Source: Mycobacterium sp. AZCC_0083
GTDB lineage: Bacteria; Actinomycetota; Actinomycetes; Mycobacteriales; Mycobacteriaceae
Length of the DNA stretch: 64,000 nt
NCBI RefSeq assembly: GCF_014202335.1
Contig: NZ_JACHGP010000001.1
Span: forward strand, 109,804 to 173,803
Reading direction: 5' to 3'
Shown here piece by piece: positions 31,949 through 42,186 of the stretch; position 1 is the first letter of the stretch; every line of letters begins with the position of its first letter. A program made the position numbers and the translations under genes. Below the pieces are notes generated by a model. The model did not search any database, had not been told where the DNA came from, and was given only the letters and a program-made list of their open reading frames with translations.

Positions 31949-32974
31949 CTAGATCGTCGCGTTGAGCGCCTTGATCGGCATCTGCAGGTCGTCGAGCAGC
32001 TCGAGATCGGCCTCTGCTGGCCGTCCCAGCGTGGTCAGGTAATTGCCGACGATGACGGCGTTGATGCCGCCGAGGATGCCCTGCTTGGCGCCGAGGTCGC
32101 CGAGCGTGATCTCCCGGCCGCCCGCGAAGCGAAGCATGGTGCGGGGCAACGCCAGCCGGAAGGCGGCGACGGCCTTGAGCGCCTCGGCCGCGGGCAACAC
32201 CTCGAGATCGCCGAACGGTGTGCCCGGCCGCGGGTTGAGGAAGTTCAGCGGCACCTCGTGCGGGTTCAGCTCGGCGAGGTTGGCCGCGAACTCGGCGCGC
32301 TGCTCCAGCGTCTCGCCCATGCCAAGGATGCCGCCGCAGCACACCTCCATGCCCGCGTCGCGGACCATGGCCAGCGTCTCCCAGCGCTCCTCCCACGTGT
32401 GGGTGGTCACCACGTTGGTGAAGAACGAACGCGCCGTCTCGAGATTGTGGTTGTAGCGGTGCACACCCATCCCGGCGAGCCGGTCTACCTGCTCTTGCGT
32501 CAGCATGCCCAGCGAGCAGGCGATCTGGATGTCGACCTCGTTGCGGATGGCCTCGATACCCGCCGCCACCTGCGCCAGCAGCCGCTCGTCGGGGCCACGC
32601 ACCGCAGCCACGATGCAGAACTCGGTGGCGCCGGACTTCGCGGTCTGCTTGGCCGCCTCCACCAGGCTCGGGATGTCGAGCCATGCGCTGCGCACCGGTG
32701 AGGCGAAGAGACCCGACTGTGAACAGAAGTGGCAGTCCTCGGGGCACCCGCCCGTCTTCAGGCTGATGATGCCCTCGACCTCGACCTCGGGCCCGCACCA
32801 CTTCATGCGCACCTCGTGGGCCAGCGCCAGCAGCTCATCGAGCTGGTCGTCGGGCAGTTGCAGCACCTGCAGGATCTGGTCCTGGGTGAGCCCTTCACCA
32901 CGCTCGAGCACCTGTTCCCGCGCCTGACCCAACACATCGGTGATCCCGGTGTCATCGACAGTCGACTGCGTCAC
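31949..32974 (-). CDS. bioB: Biotin synthase
   Basis: 341-residue radical-SAM enzyme inserting sulfur into dethiobiotin. The SAM/4Fe-4S motif is [14 protein letters not shown] (CxxxCxxC, about residues 75-90). It is followed by [36 protein letters not shown] (second-cluster region), [10 protein letters not shown] and AGGREITLG. The GTG start has GGGAGGAG upstream. Divergent from bioQ across a BioQ-like operator; co-transcribed with bsaP and the DUF2567 gene. Confidence 0.97.
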   Translation of the reverse strand: MTQSTVDDTGITDVLGQAREQVLERGEGLTQDQILQVLQLPDDQLDELLALAHEVRMKWCGPEVEVEGIISLKTGGCPEDCHFCSQSGLFASPVRSAWLDIPSLVEAAKQTAKSGATEFCIVAAVRGPDERLLAQVAAGIEAIRNEVDIQIACSLGMLTQEQVDRLAGMGVHRYNHNLETARSFFTNVVTTHTWEERWETLAMVRDAGMEVCCGGILGMGETLEQRAEFAANLAELNPHEVPLNFLNPRPGTPFGDLEVLPAAEALKAVAAFRLALPRTMLRFAGGREITLGDLGAKQGILGGINAVIVGNYLTTLGRPAEADLELLDDLQMPIKALNATI

Positions 32975-33000
32975 TGGGTACTCCTCCCGCGATAAGAACT

Positions 33001-33017
33001 TGAACGGTGTTTAGGAT
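33001..33017. promoter_or_regulatory. BioQ-type operator and bioQ -10 box
   Basis: TGAACGGTGTTTA (33001-33013) fits the actinobacterial BioQ pattern TGAAC-N3-GTTCA with one mismatch. It overlaps TAGGAT (33012-33017), a -10 box ending 6 nt before the bioQ GTG. Binding here would control bioQ itself and the divergent bioB operon. Confidence 0.7.
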
Positions 33018-33023
33018 ACAGGT

Positions 33024-33626
33024 GTGCAACTGCACCGACACGACGTGGTCGCCAAGGCGACCCAGCTCCTCGACGACTACGGCATCGCCGATCTGACCAT
33101 GCGCAGGCTCGCCCGCGAGCTGAACGTCAGCCCAGGCGCGCTGTACTGGCACTTCGCCGACAAGCAGGAACTGCTCGGCGCCGTCGCCGACCGGATCCTC
33201 TTGCCGGCGTCGGCCGCCGTCGAGGACGCGTCGTGGTCACGACGCGTGGTCGGTCTCGGCACGGCCTTGCGCGATGCCCTGCTGTCATCGACCGATGGCG
33301 CCGAGCTGGTGTCCGCGAGCTTCGCCGCAGGCAAGTCCGTGCGGATGACCGAGATCCTGACCGAGCTGACCGACGCCGCGACCGAGGGCGGGATCGACGC
33401 GTCCCACGCCGATCTCGCCGCCCGCACGGTGCTGTACTACGTGCTCGGCTTCACCGCCGACGAGCAGTCCCGGCTGCAGTGGGACGCGGCAGGTGCCCTG
33501 GTCGACGGTCAGTCGGTGCTGACGGCAAACCCCAACGCGCGGTTCGCCTTCGGACTGAAACTCCTCGTCGACGGGATCGCGGCCCACACCAGCATCGAAG
33601 TGAACGCCTCGCAGAACGTCGAGTAG
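33024..33626 (+). CDS. bioQ: TetR-family biotin regulator BioQ
   Basis: 200 residues. The N-terminal helix-turn-helix (about 5-50) has LLDDYGIADLTMRRLARELNVSPGALYWHFADKQELL; the rest is the helical TetR ligand/dimer domain. Divergence from bioB and two matching operators in the window support identification as BioQ, repressor of biotin synthesis genes. GTG start, leaderless by the TAGGAT spacing. Confidence 0.87.
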   Translation: MQLHRHDVVAKATQLLDDYGIADLTMRRLARELNVSPGALYWHFADKQELLGAVADRILLPASAAVEDASWSRRVVGLGTALRDALLSSTDGAELVSASFAAGKSVRMTEILTELTDAATEGGIDASHADLAARTVLYYVLGFTADEQSRLQWDAAGALVDGQSVLTANPNARFAFGLKLLVDGIAAHTSIEVNASQNVE

Positions 33627-33678
33627 GCGCCTGCAAGAGGTGCGTTTCAGTGACGGCAGGTTTGTCGGAGACCTGGAC

Positions 33679-33684
33679 TAGCGT
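33679..33684 (+). promoter_or_regulatory. Leaderless promoter of MmcQ/YjbR gene
   Basis: TAGCGT ends 7 nt before GTG 33692, the same geometry seen before the peroxiredoxin gene at 13415. Confidence 0.4.
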
Positions 33685-33691
33685 CGCGAGG

Positions 33692-34027
33692 GTGATCACA
33701 GTCGACGACGTGCGGCGCATCACCACGTCACTGCCCCGGGCCTACGAGGTCGTGGTGCGCGACCAGATCAAGTTCCGCGTTGGCCAGATCGTCTTCGTCG
33801 CGTTCTCGCGCGACGAGACGGTGATGGGCGTCGGCTTCCCCAAGGAGGAACGGGAGGCGATGGTGGCCGCGGAGCCCGACAAGTTCATGCTCCCGCGCCC
33901 GTCGGACATGCGATACAACTGGATTCACGTGCGACTGGATGCCATCGACCTGGACGAACTGCGCGAGCTCGTCATCGACGGCTGGCGGATGTGCGTGCCG
34001 AAAAGCGTTGCCGCACAGATCAACTGA
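33692..34027 (+). CDS. MmcQ/YjbR family protein
   Basis: 111 residues of the MmcQ/YjbR (double-wing DNA-binding-like) fold. It has FRVGQIVFVAFSRDETVMGVGFPKEERE followed by RYNWIHVRLDAIDLDELRELVIDGWR, typical of the family. The molecular role is not established. GTG start with a leaderless-type -10 box. The 3' end overlaps the convergent 2H phosphoesterase gene by 8 bp. Confidence 0.85.
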   Translation: MITVDDVRRITTSLPRAYEVVVRDQIKFRVGQIVFVAFSRDETVMGVGFPKEEREAMVAAEPDKFMLPRPSDMRYNWIHVRLDAIDLDELRELVIDGWRMCVPKSVAAQIN

Positions 34028-34529
34028 TCGGATACTCCAGCTTTTCGTTGCCATCCCAGCGGCGCAGCCCGACGATACTGCCGACCAACTGCAATGGCTC
34101 CCCAACGATCCGAAGGGCCCGACCCACGTGGTCGGGATCGACGCGTCGTGCCATCGTCACGTGCGGGGTCCAACGATCGGGAAGGACGTTCGCCATCGGG
34201 CCCGGAAACAGGTGGGGCAGGCACAGCCGGTGCACCTCGGCGTGCAGGTCCATCAGCTCCGCCGACGGCACCACCAGCCGCGCGAGCACCGCCATGGACC
34301 GGCCGAACAGCAACGGCGCACCGATCCGGCACGGGAACGGGAACCGGCTCGAAAGCGCGGCCAACGAGGCGTCCACCTCGGCATCGATGCGCTCGGCGAC
34401 GGTCAGCGTCGTATGCGGCCTGCTGGCAGGCGCCTGACTGCGGATTCCGACATCCGCCAGGTCGGCCCAGACGTGTCGGATCGCCGCCTCGGTGTCCTGG
34501 TCGAAGACCAGCTCGACGGAGTGGACCAT
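34020..34529 (-). CDS. 2'-5' RNA ligase / 2H phosphoesterase family protein
   Basis: 169 residues with the two HxTx motifs of 2H phosphoesterases: PHTTLTV (about residues 38-44) and PHVTMAR (about 120-126). The family includes RNA 2'-5' ligases and cyclic phosphodiesterases acting on RNA ends or ADP-ribose cyclic phosphate; the substrate here is unknown. The ATG at 34529 lies 1 nt after the bioD stop, so it is the last gene of bioA-bioF-bioD. A role in biotin synthesis is not implied. Confidence 0.87.
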   Translation of the reverse strand: MVHSVELVFDQDTEAAIRHVWADLADVGIRSQAPASRPHTTLTVAERIDAEVDASLAALSSRFPFPCRIGAPLLFGRSMAVLARLVVPSAELMDLHAEVHRLCLPHLFPGPMANVLPDRWTPHVTMARRVDPDHVGRALRIVGEPLQLVGSIVGLRRWDGNEKLEYPIS

Positions 34530-34530
34530 C

Positions 34531-35211
34531 TCACCCGACCAGGGTCGCGACCCACTGCGAGTCGAACGCGGACCGGCTGATCGACTCGAACTCGGCCGCG
34601 CTGCGCGAACCCGCTCCGGCTGGCAGCGCCGCCCGCACGCTCGCAATCCGGTCCAGCGCCTCCCGGTTGGAGGTCTCGGCGACGCCAGGATCCGTCGGCC
34701 AGCTGCCGATGACCACACCGGCGCACCGAACATTCTGCGTGGCAAGCGATTCCACCGTCAGCGCGGTGTGGTTGAGCGTGCCGAGGCCCGGCGCGACGAC
34801 GACGAGGACGGCCGCACCGAGATCCACGGCGAGTTCGCGCAACGTCGCCCCGTCCGCGCCGAGTTCCACCAGCAGACCGCCTGCGCCCTCGACCACGGTG
34901 AGCCTGCCCGGTGCATCCATCCCGCGGATGAGCGAGACGAGTTCGGCGCGCGTCGGCAGCGCCATTCCCGCTCGCTCCGCGGCAGCCAGTGGCGCCAGCG
35001 GCTCGGGGTAGCGCCACCCGGACACCAGCTCGCTCACGCCAGCGAGTCGCGCCACCTCGGCGAGGTCGTCGTCGCCGTCAATCTCGCCGGTCTGCACCGG
35101 CTTGCACACCGCGACGTCGAGGCCTGCCAACCGGGCATGGCAGGCCAGCGCGGCGGTGGCGACGGTCTTTCCGACGCCGGTGTCGGTGCCGGTGACGACG
35201 AGAACCGTCAC
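34531..35211 (-). CDS. bioD: Dethiobiotin synthetase
   Basis: 226 residues. ATP-dependent carboxylation of DAPA to dethiobiotin. The P-loop is [17 protein letters not shown] at the N-terminus, then [19 protein letters not shown] and [20 protein letters not shown]. The GTG start overlaps the bioF stop (GTGA). A much longer in-frame extension on this strand is bioF shadow. Confidence 0.95.
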   Translation of the reverse strand: MTVLVVTGTDTGVGKTVATAALACHARLAGLDVAVCKPVQTGEIDGDDDLAEVARLAGVSELVSGWRYPEPLAPLAAAERAGMALPTRAELVSLIRGMDAPGRLTVVEGAGGLLVELGADGATLRELAVDLGAAVLVVVAPGLGTLNHTALTVESLATQNVRCAGVVIGSWPTDPGVAETSNREALDRIASVRAALPAGAGSRSAAEFESISRSAFDSQWVATLVG

Positions 35212-36386
35212 TGGCGTGGTTCGATGTCGCCGCCGGGGCGGCTCCGGCCTACCGCGAGGACCTCGGTCAGCACCCGTCCCGCCAATGCCAGGTCGTCGTC
35301 GTCGAGGGAGGCACGGGCGGTCAGCCGCAGCCGCGACGTCCCGACGGGCACACTCGGCGGCCGGAAGCACCCGACCCGCACACCCCGATCGAGACAACCG
35401 GTCGCCGCGGCCAGGGCCACCTCCGGCGCGCCGAGGATCACCGAGACCACTGCCGAGTCGGGCACCTCGTCGACACCGCACACCCGCGCGAGCGTCGCCG
35501 CGTGCCGCAACACCTCGGCCGCCCGCTCTGGTTCGGCGATCAGTACGCCGAGTGCTGCCAGGGCCGCGCCGACGGCAGCAGGCGCAAGGCCGGTGTCGAA
35601 GATGAACGGGCGCGCCGCGTCGATCAGGTGATCGCGCACCGCCGCCGGGCCGAGCACCATGCCGCCCTGGCTGCCGAGGGCCTTCGACAGCGTCGTCGCC
35701 ATCACCACGTCGGGCGCACCGGCCAGGCCGACCTCGTGCAGCAGGCCGCGGCCGCCGTCACCCCGCACCCCGAGGCCGTGCGCCTCGTCGACGATGAGCA
35801 GCGCGCCGTGCCGTCGGCACACGTCGTGCAGCGCCCGCAGCGGAGCCAGCACGCCGTCGGCGCTGAACACCGAGTCGGTGACGACGACCGCGCGGGCTTC
35901 GTCACGGGCGCTCAGTGCGGCGTCGACGGCATCGACGTCGCGGTGCGGTGTGACGACGACGCGGGCCCGCGACAACCGGCAGGCGTCGACCAGCGAGGCG
36001 TGCGTCAGCGCGTCCGACACCAGAAGTGAGCCCGCGCCGGACAACGCCACCACGGCGCCGAGGTTCGCGGTGTAGCCAGAGGAGAAGACCAGGCCGGACT
36101 CGGCGCCGACGAAGTCGGCAAGCGCCGACTCGAAGTTCTCGTGCAGTTCGGTGTTGCCGGTGACCAGGCGCGACCCCGTCGACCCCGCGCCCCAGGTGCG
36201 CAGTGCGTCGACGCCGCCCTCGATGACGGCGGGGTGCTGGGACAGGCCGAGATAGTCGTTGGACGCCAGGTCGAGTTCGGCGGCGACGGCGGGCCTGGTC
36301 CGCAGGGAACGCCGAAGACCGGCGGCGCGGCGCTGGCGCTCGACGTCGCCGAGCCAGGCCAACGGAGAAAGATCGACGCGTGTCAC
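35208..36386 (-). CDS. bioF: 8-amino-7-oxononanoate synthase
   Basis: 392-residue PLP enzyme condensing pimeloyl-thioester and alanine to KAPA. It has [61 protein letters not shown] and the PLP lysine in [12 protein letters not shown]. The GTG at 36386 has GAGGGGG about 6 nt upstream. A BioQ-type operator sits 44 bp upstream, so it has its own regulated promoter in addition to any read-through from bioA. Confidence 0.95.
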   Translation of the reverse strand: MTRVDLSPLAWLGDVERQRRAAGLRRSLRTRPAVAAELDLASNDYLGLSQHPAVIEGGVDALRTWGAGSTGSRLVTGNTELHENFESALADFVGAESGLVFSSGYTANLGAVVALSGAGSLLVSDALTHASLVDACRLSRARVVVTPHRDVDAVDAALSARDEARAVVVTDSVFSADGVLAPLRALHDVCRRHGALLIVDEAHGLGVRGDGGRGLLHEVGLAGAPDVVMATTLSKALGSQGGMVLGPAAVRDHLIDAARPFIFDTGLAPAAVGAALAALGVLIAEPERAAEVLRHAATLARVCGVDEVPDSAVVSVILGAPEVALAAATGCLDRGVRVGCFRPPSVPVGTSRLRLTARASLDDDDLALAGRVLTEVLAVGRSRPGGDIEPRQ

Positions 36387-36429
36387 GGGTGCCCCCTCAG
36401 TGCATTGAACACGCCGGCGAGCCGGCAAT

Positions 36430-36442
36430 TGAACACCGTTCA
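36430..36442. promoter_or_regulatory. BioQ-type operator upstream of bioF
   Basis: TGAACACCGTTCA is a perfect TGAAC-N3-GTTCA palindrome. Its right end overlaps the bioA stop codon (36440-36442), and bioF starts 44 bp downstream, implying a BioQ-controlled internal promoter for bioF-bioD. No such site is seen upstream of bioA. Confidence 0.78.
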
Positions 36443-37744
36443 GGTTAGTGCACGCGCCACGCCGACCATCGCAGAGGTGATCCGACCGACCTCGTCGGGC
36501 GTACACACGTACGGCGGCATGGCGTAGACGAGGTTGCGGAACGGGCGCAGCCACACCCGGTGCTGCAGCGCCGTCGCCGTCGCCACGGCCATGTCGACGG
36601 GCCGTTCCATCTCGATGACCCCGATCCCGCCGAGCACGCGGACGTCGGCCACGCCGGGCATCGAGCGCGCAGGCGCCAGTCCGTCGGTGAGGCCCGCCTC
36701 GATCGTGCCGACCGTGGACCGCCAGTCCTGGCCGAGCAGCAGTTCGATCGATGCCACCGACACCGCACACGCCAACGCGTTGGCCATGAAGGTGGGTCCG
36801 TGCATCAGCGCACCCGATTCACCGGTGCTGATGGTGTTGGCGACCTCGGCGCTGCACAGCGTTGCCGCCAGCGTGACGTAACCGCCCGTCATCGCCTTGC
36901 CGACGCACATGATGTCCGGACTCACCCCGGCGTGGTCGGCGGCGAACAACGCACCGGTGCGGCCGAAGCCGGTGGCGATCTCGTCGAAGATCAGCAGTAC
37001 GCCGTGCCGCGTGCAGGCGGCGCGCAGGTCCGACAGATAGCGCGGATCGTGGAAGCGCATGCCGCCCGCGCCTTGCACCACGGGCTCGACGATGACGGCC
37101 GCGAGTTCGTCGGCGCGTTCGGCGAGTTGGCGCTCGAACGCCGCGCTGTAGGCGGGGTCGTAGGCACTCGGCACCTGCGGCGCGAACACCTGGTGGGCCA
37201 GAACGTCGGTCCAGATGGAGTGCATTCCGCCGTCCGGGTCGCAGACGCTCATCGGGGTGAAGGTGTCGCCGTGGTATCCCCCGCGCCAGGTCATCAACCG
37301 GTGCTTGCCGTCGCGGCCTCGGCTGCGCTGGTACTGCAGCGCCATCTTGACGGCCACCTCGACCGACACCGAGCCGGAGTCGCTGAAGAACACGGTGTCC
37401 AGGCCGTCCGGGGTGATCTGCACCAGCAGCTGGGCCAGCCGCACCGCGGGCTCGTGGGTGAGCCCGCCGAACATGACGTGATTCATCCGGGCGAGCTGTC
37501 CGGTGAGCGCGGCGTCCAGCGTCGGGTTGCCGTGGCCGTGGATTGCCGTCCACCACGAACTCATCGCATCGATGACCTCGATGGGATGGTCGCCGTCACG
37601 GGCTGGGTCGATGACCGTCAGCCAGGCACCGCGCGCACCGACGGCCACCACCGGCGGCAGGGCATCGGCGCCGATCGCGCTGTAGGGATGCCACACGTGG
37701 GCGGCGTCGATCGCTCTGATCTCAGCGGGCGTCAACGCAGGCAC
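36440..37744 (-). CDS. bioA: Adenosylmethionine-8-amino-7-oxononanoate aminotransferase
   Basis: 434-residue PLP aminotransferase using SAM as amino donor to convert KAPA to DAPA. It has [78 protein letters not shown] and the PLP lysine in [13 protein letters not shown] start with an AGAGGA site. First of bioA-bioF-bioD and the 2H gene. Confidence 0.96.
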   Translation of the reverse strand: MPALTPAEIRAIDAAHVWHPYSAIGADALPPVVAVGARGAWLTVIDPARDGDHPIEVIDAMSSWWTAIHGHGNPTLDAALTGQLARMNHVMFGGLTHEPAVRLAQLLVQITPDGLDTVFFSDSGSVSVEVAVKMALQYQRSRGRDGKHRLMTWRGGYHGDTFTPMSVCDPDGGMHSIWTDVLAHQVFAPQVPSAYDPAYSAAFERQLAERADELAAVIVEPVVQGAGGMRFHDPRYLSDLRAACTRHGVLLIFDEIATGFGRTGALFAADHAGVSPDIMCVGKAMTGGYVTLAATLCSAEVANTISTGESGALMHGPTFMANALACAVSVASIELLLGQDWRSTVGTIEAGLTDGLAPARSMPGVADVRVLGGIGVIEMERPVDMAVATATALQHRVWLRPFRNLVYAMPPYVCTPDEVGRITSAMVGVARALT

Positions 37745-37821
37745 GGGTTCATCCTCTCTTCGCGCAACCGCTCATTGCAAAACGCGGACGGTCCTCGCGT
37801 TAGGTAGATTGACCGTCGACC

Positions 37822-40044
37822 ATGATGACCCTCGCCCCACCCCGGTCGGCGTCCTCCGCCGGTACGGGTCCACCGCCTAGCGCCGTCATGGGCACCCGCA
37901 AGTCGGGTTTCTACCGGCACGATCTCGACGGCCTCCGTGGCGTCGCGATCGCGCTCGTCGCCATGTTCCACATCTGGTTCGGTCGCGTCTCCGGTGGCGT
38001 CGACGTCTTCCTTGCCCTGTCCGGTTTCTTCTTCGGCGGACGCCTGTTGCGCGCGGCGCTGACACAGACCGCGTCGCTGGCCCCCTGGCCCGAGGTGATG
38101 CGGCTGGTCCGGCGGCTGCTGCCCGCCCTAGTGGTCGTGCTCGCGGCCGCCGCGGTGCTGACGATCATCGTGCAGCCCGAGACCCGCTGGGAAACGTTCG
38201 CCGACCAGAGCCTTGCCAGTCTCGGCTACTACCAGAACTGGGAATTGGCAAGCACTGCATCGGATTACCTGCGCGCCGGTGAGGCCGTCAGCCCGCTGCA
38301 GCACATCTGGTCGATGTCGGTGCAAGGTCAGTTCTACATCGCGTTCCTGGTGCTGGTCTTCGGTTTCGCCGTGCTGTTTCGCCGCCGTCTCGGCAGGTAC
38401 ACCAGGCCCGCGCTGATCGTGCTGCTGAGCGCGCTGACGATCGCATCGTTCTGGTACGCCATCATCGCCCACGGTGCCGATCAGGCCACCGCGTACTACA
38501 ACAGCTTCGCCCGCGGCTGGGAATTGCTGCTCGGCGCTCTGGTCGGCGCGCTCGTCCCGTACGTGAAGTGGCCGATGTGGTTGCGGACGTCGGTGGCCTT
38601 CGTGGCGCTCGCCGCGATCCTGTCCTGCGGTGCGCTCATCGACGGCGTCAAGGAGTTCCCAGGGCCGTGGGCGCTCGTCCCCGTCGGCGCGACGATCCTG
38701 TTCATCCTCAGCGGCGCCAACCGGGTAGCCGACCCGCACCTCACAGGTCTTGACGGCCGGTTGCCCGCACCGAACCGACTGCTGGCCACCGCACCGTTCG
38801 TGTCGCTCGGCGCGATGGCGTATTCGCTGTACCTGTGGCACTGGCCGCTGCTCATCTTCTGGCTGGCCTACAGCGGCCACTCCGAGGCCAACTTCGCCGA
38901 CGGCGCAGGCATCCTGCTCGTCTCCGGCGTACTGGCCTGGCTCACGACCCGCTATGTCGAGAACCCACTGCGCTACAAGGCCTCTGTTTCCCCCGTCGCT
39001 TCGCTCGCCCCAGCCTCCGCCGCACGTCCCGCCGCCCCGAAGCGGGCCGCCACCATCCCACTGCGGGTGCGGCTGCGACGCCCCACCATCGTCCTTGGTT
39101 CGATCGTCACACTCCTGGGCGTCGCGCTCACCGCGACGTCCTTCACCTGGCGGGAACACATGACGATTCAGCGGGCCAACGGCAAGGAGCTGGCCGGTCT
39201 TTCGTCGCGCGACTACCCCGGCGCACGCGCCCTGATCAACAACGCCAAGGTGCCGAAGCTGCCGATGCGCCCGACGGTGCTCGAGGCCAAGGACGACCTA
39301 CCGGAGAGCACCACCGACGGCTGCATCGGCGACTTCGACGACGTCGACGTGATCAACTGCACCTACGGCGACAAGACGGCAACCCGCACCATCGCGCTGG
39401 CAGGCGGTTCGCACGCCGAGCACTGGATCACCGCGCTCGATCTGCTCGGCAGGATGCATCACTTCAAGGTCACCACGTACCTGAAGATGGGGTGCCCATT
39501 GACCACCGAGGAGAACCCTCTGGTGATGGGCGACAACCGCCCGTATCCCAACTGCCGCGAGTGGAACGGCAAGGTGATGCCCCGGCTGCTCTCCGACCAC
39601 CCCGACTACGTCTTCACCACGTCGACCCGGCCGTGGAACATCAAGGACGGCGACGTGATGCCCGGCTTCTACATCGGTATCTGGCGAGAGTTCGCCGACG
39701 CCGGAATTCCGGTGCTGGCCATGCGGGACACGCCATGGCTGGTGCGCAACGGAAAGCCCTTCTTCCCGTCCGACTGCCTGGCCAGCGGCGGCGATGCCAT
39801 CTCCTGCGGCATCAAGCGCTCTGAGGTACTGTCCGACCACAATCCGACCCTGGACTTCGTCGCGCAGTTCCCGATGCTGAAACCGCTCGACATGAGCAAC
39901 GCGGTGTGCCGCGAGGACTACTGCCGCGCCGTGGAGGGAAATGTGTTGCTGTACCACGATTCTCACCACATCTCGACCACCTACATGCGCACCATGACCG
40001 CCGAACTTGGACGTCAGATCGCCGCCGCAACCGGCTGGTGGTGA
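37822..40044 (+). CDS. OafA-type acyltransferase with C-terminal SGNH domain
   Basis: 740 residues. Residues ~25-400 form an Acyltransferase_3 domain with about ten membrane helices: HDLDGLRGVAIALVAMFHIWF with the catalytic His, GGVDVFLALSGFFFGG, and SMSVQGQFYIAFLV. Residues ~450-740 form an extracytoplasmic SGNH-like domain: ALAGGSHAEHW (Asp of the usual GDSH is Gly) and YHDSHHIS (Asp/His). Such fusions O-acetylate or acylate envelope glycans. Residues ~389-399 (SVSPVASLAPA) come from a 33-bp repeat insertion between the two domains. TAGATT (37805-37810) is a likely -10 box. The next gene is treX, 1 bp after the stop. Confidence 0.9.
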   Translation: MMTLAPPRSASSAGTGPPPSAVMGTRKSGFYRHDLDGLRGVAIALVAMFHIWFGRVSGGVDVFLALSGFFFGGRLLRAALTQTASLAPWPEVMRLVRRLLPALVVVLAAAAVLTIIVQPETRWETFADQSLASLGYYQNWELASTASDYLRAGEAVSPLQHIWSMSVQGQFYIAFLVLVFGFAVLFRRRLGRYTRPALIVLLSALTIASFWYAIIAHGADQATAYYNSFARGWELLLGALVGALVPYVKWPMWLRTSVAFVALAAILSCGALIDGVKEFPGPWALVPVGATILFILSGANRVADPHLTGLDGRLPAPNRLLATAPFVSLGAMAYSLYLWHWPLLIFWLAYSGHSEANFADGAGILLVSGVLAWLTTRYVENPLRYKASVSPVASLAPASAARPAAPKRAATIPLRVRLRRPTIVLGSIVTLLGVALTATSFTWREHMTIQRANGKELAGLSSRDYPGARALINNAKVPKLPMRPTVLEAKDDLPESTTDGCIGDFDDVDVINCTYGDKTATRTIALAGGSHAEHWITALDLLGRMHHFKVTTYLKMGCPLTTEENPLVMGDNRPYPNCREWNGKVMPRLLSDHPDYVFTTSTRPWNIKDGDVMPGFYIGIWREFADAGIPVLAMRDTPWLVRNGKPFFPSDCLASGGDAISCGIKRSEVLSDHNPTLDFVAQFPMLKPLDMSNAVCREDYCRAVEGNVLLYHDSHHISTTYMRTMTAELGRQIAAATGWW
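38980..39019 (+). repeat. 33-bp interspersed repeat insertion in the acyltransferase gene
   Basis: The core TTCCCCCGTCGCTTCGCTCG with following CCCCA spans 38988-39011. It is flanked by GCCTCTG (38980-38986) and GCCTCCG (39013-39019), exactly 33 bp apart. This looks like an imperfect target-site duplication. The insert keeps the reading frame and falls in the linker between the membrane and SGNH domains. Confidence 0.7.
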
Positions 40045-40045
40045 G

Positions 40046-42175
<2,130 letters not shown>

Positions 42176-42186
42176 AGAGCGCCTGC

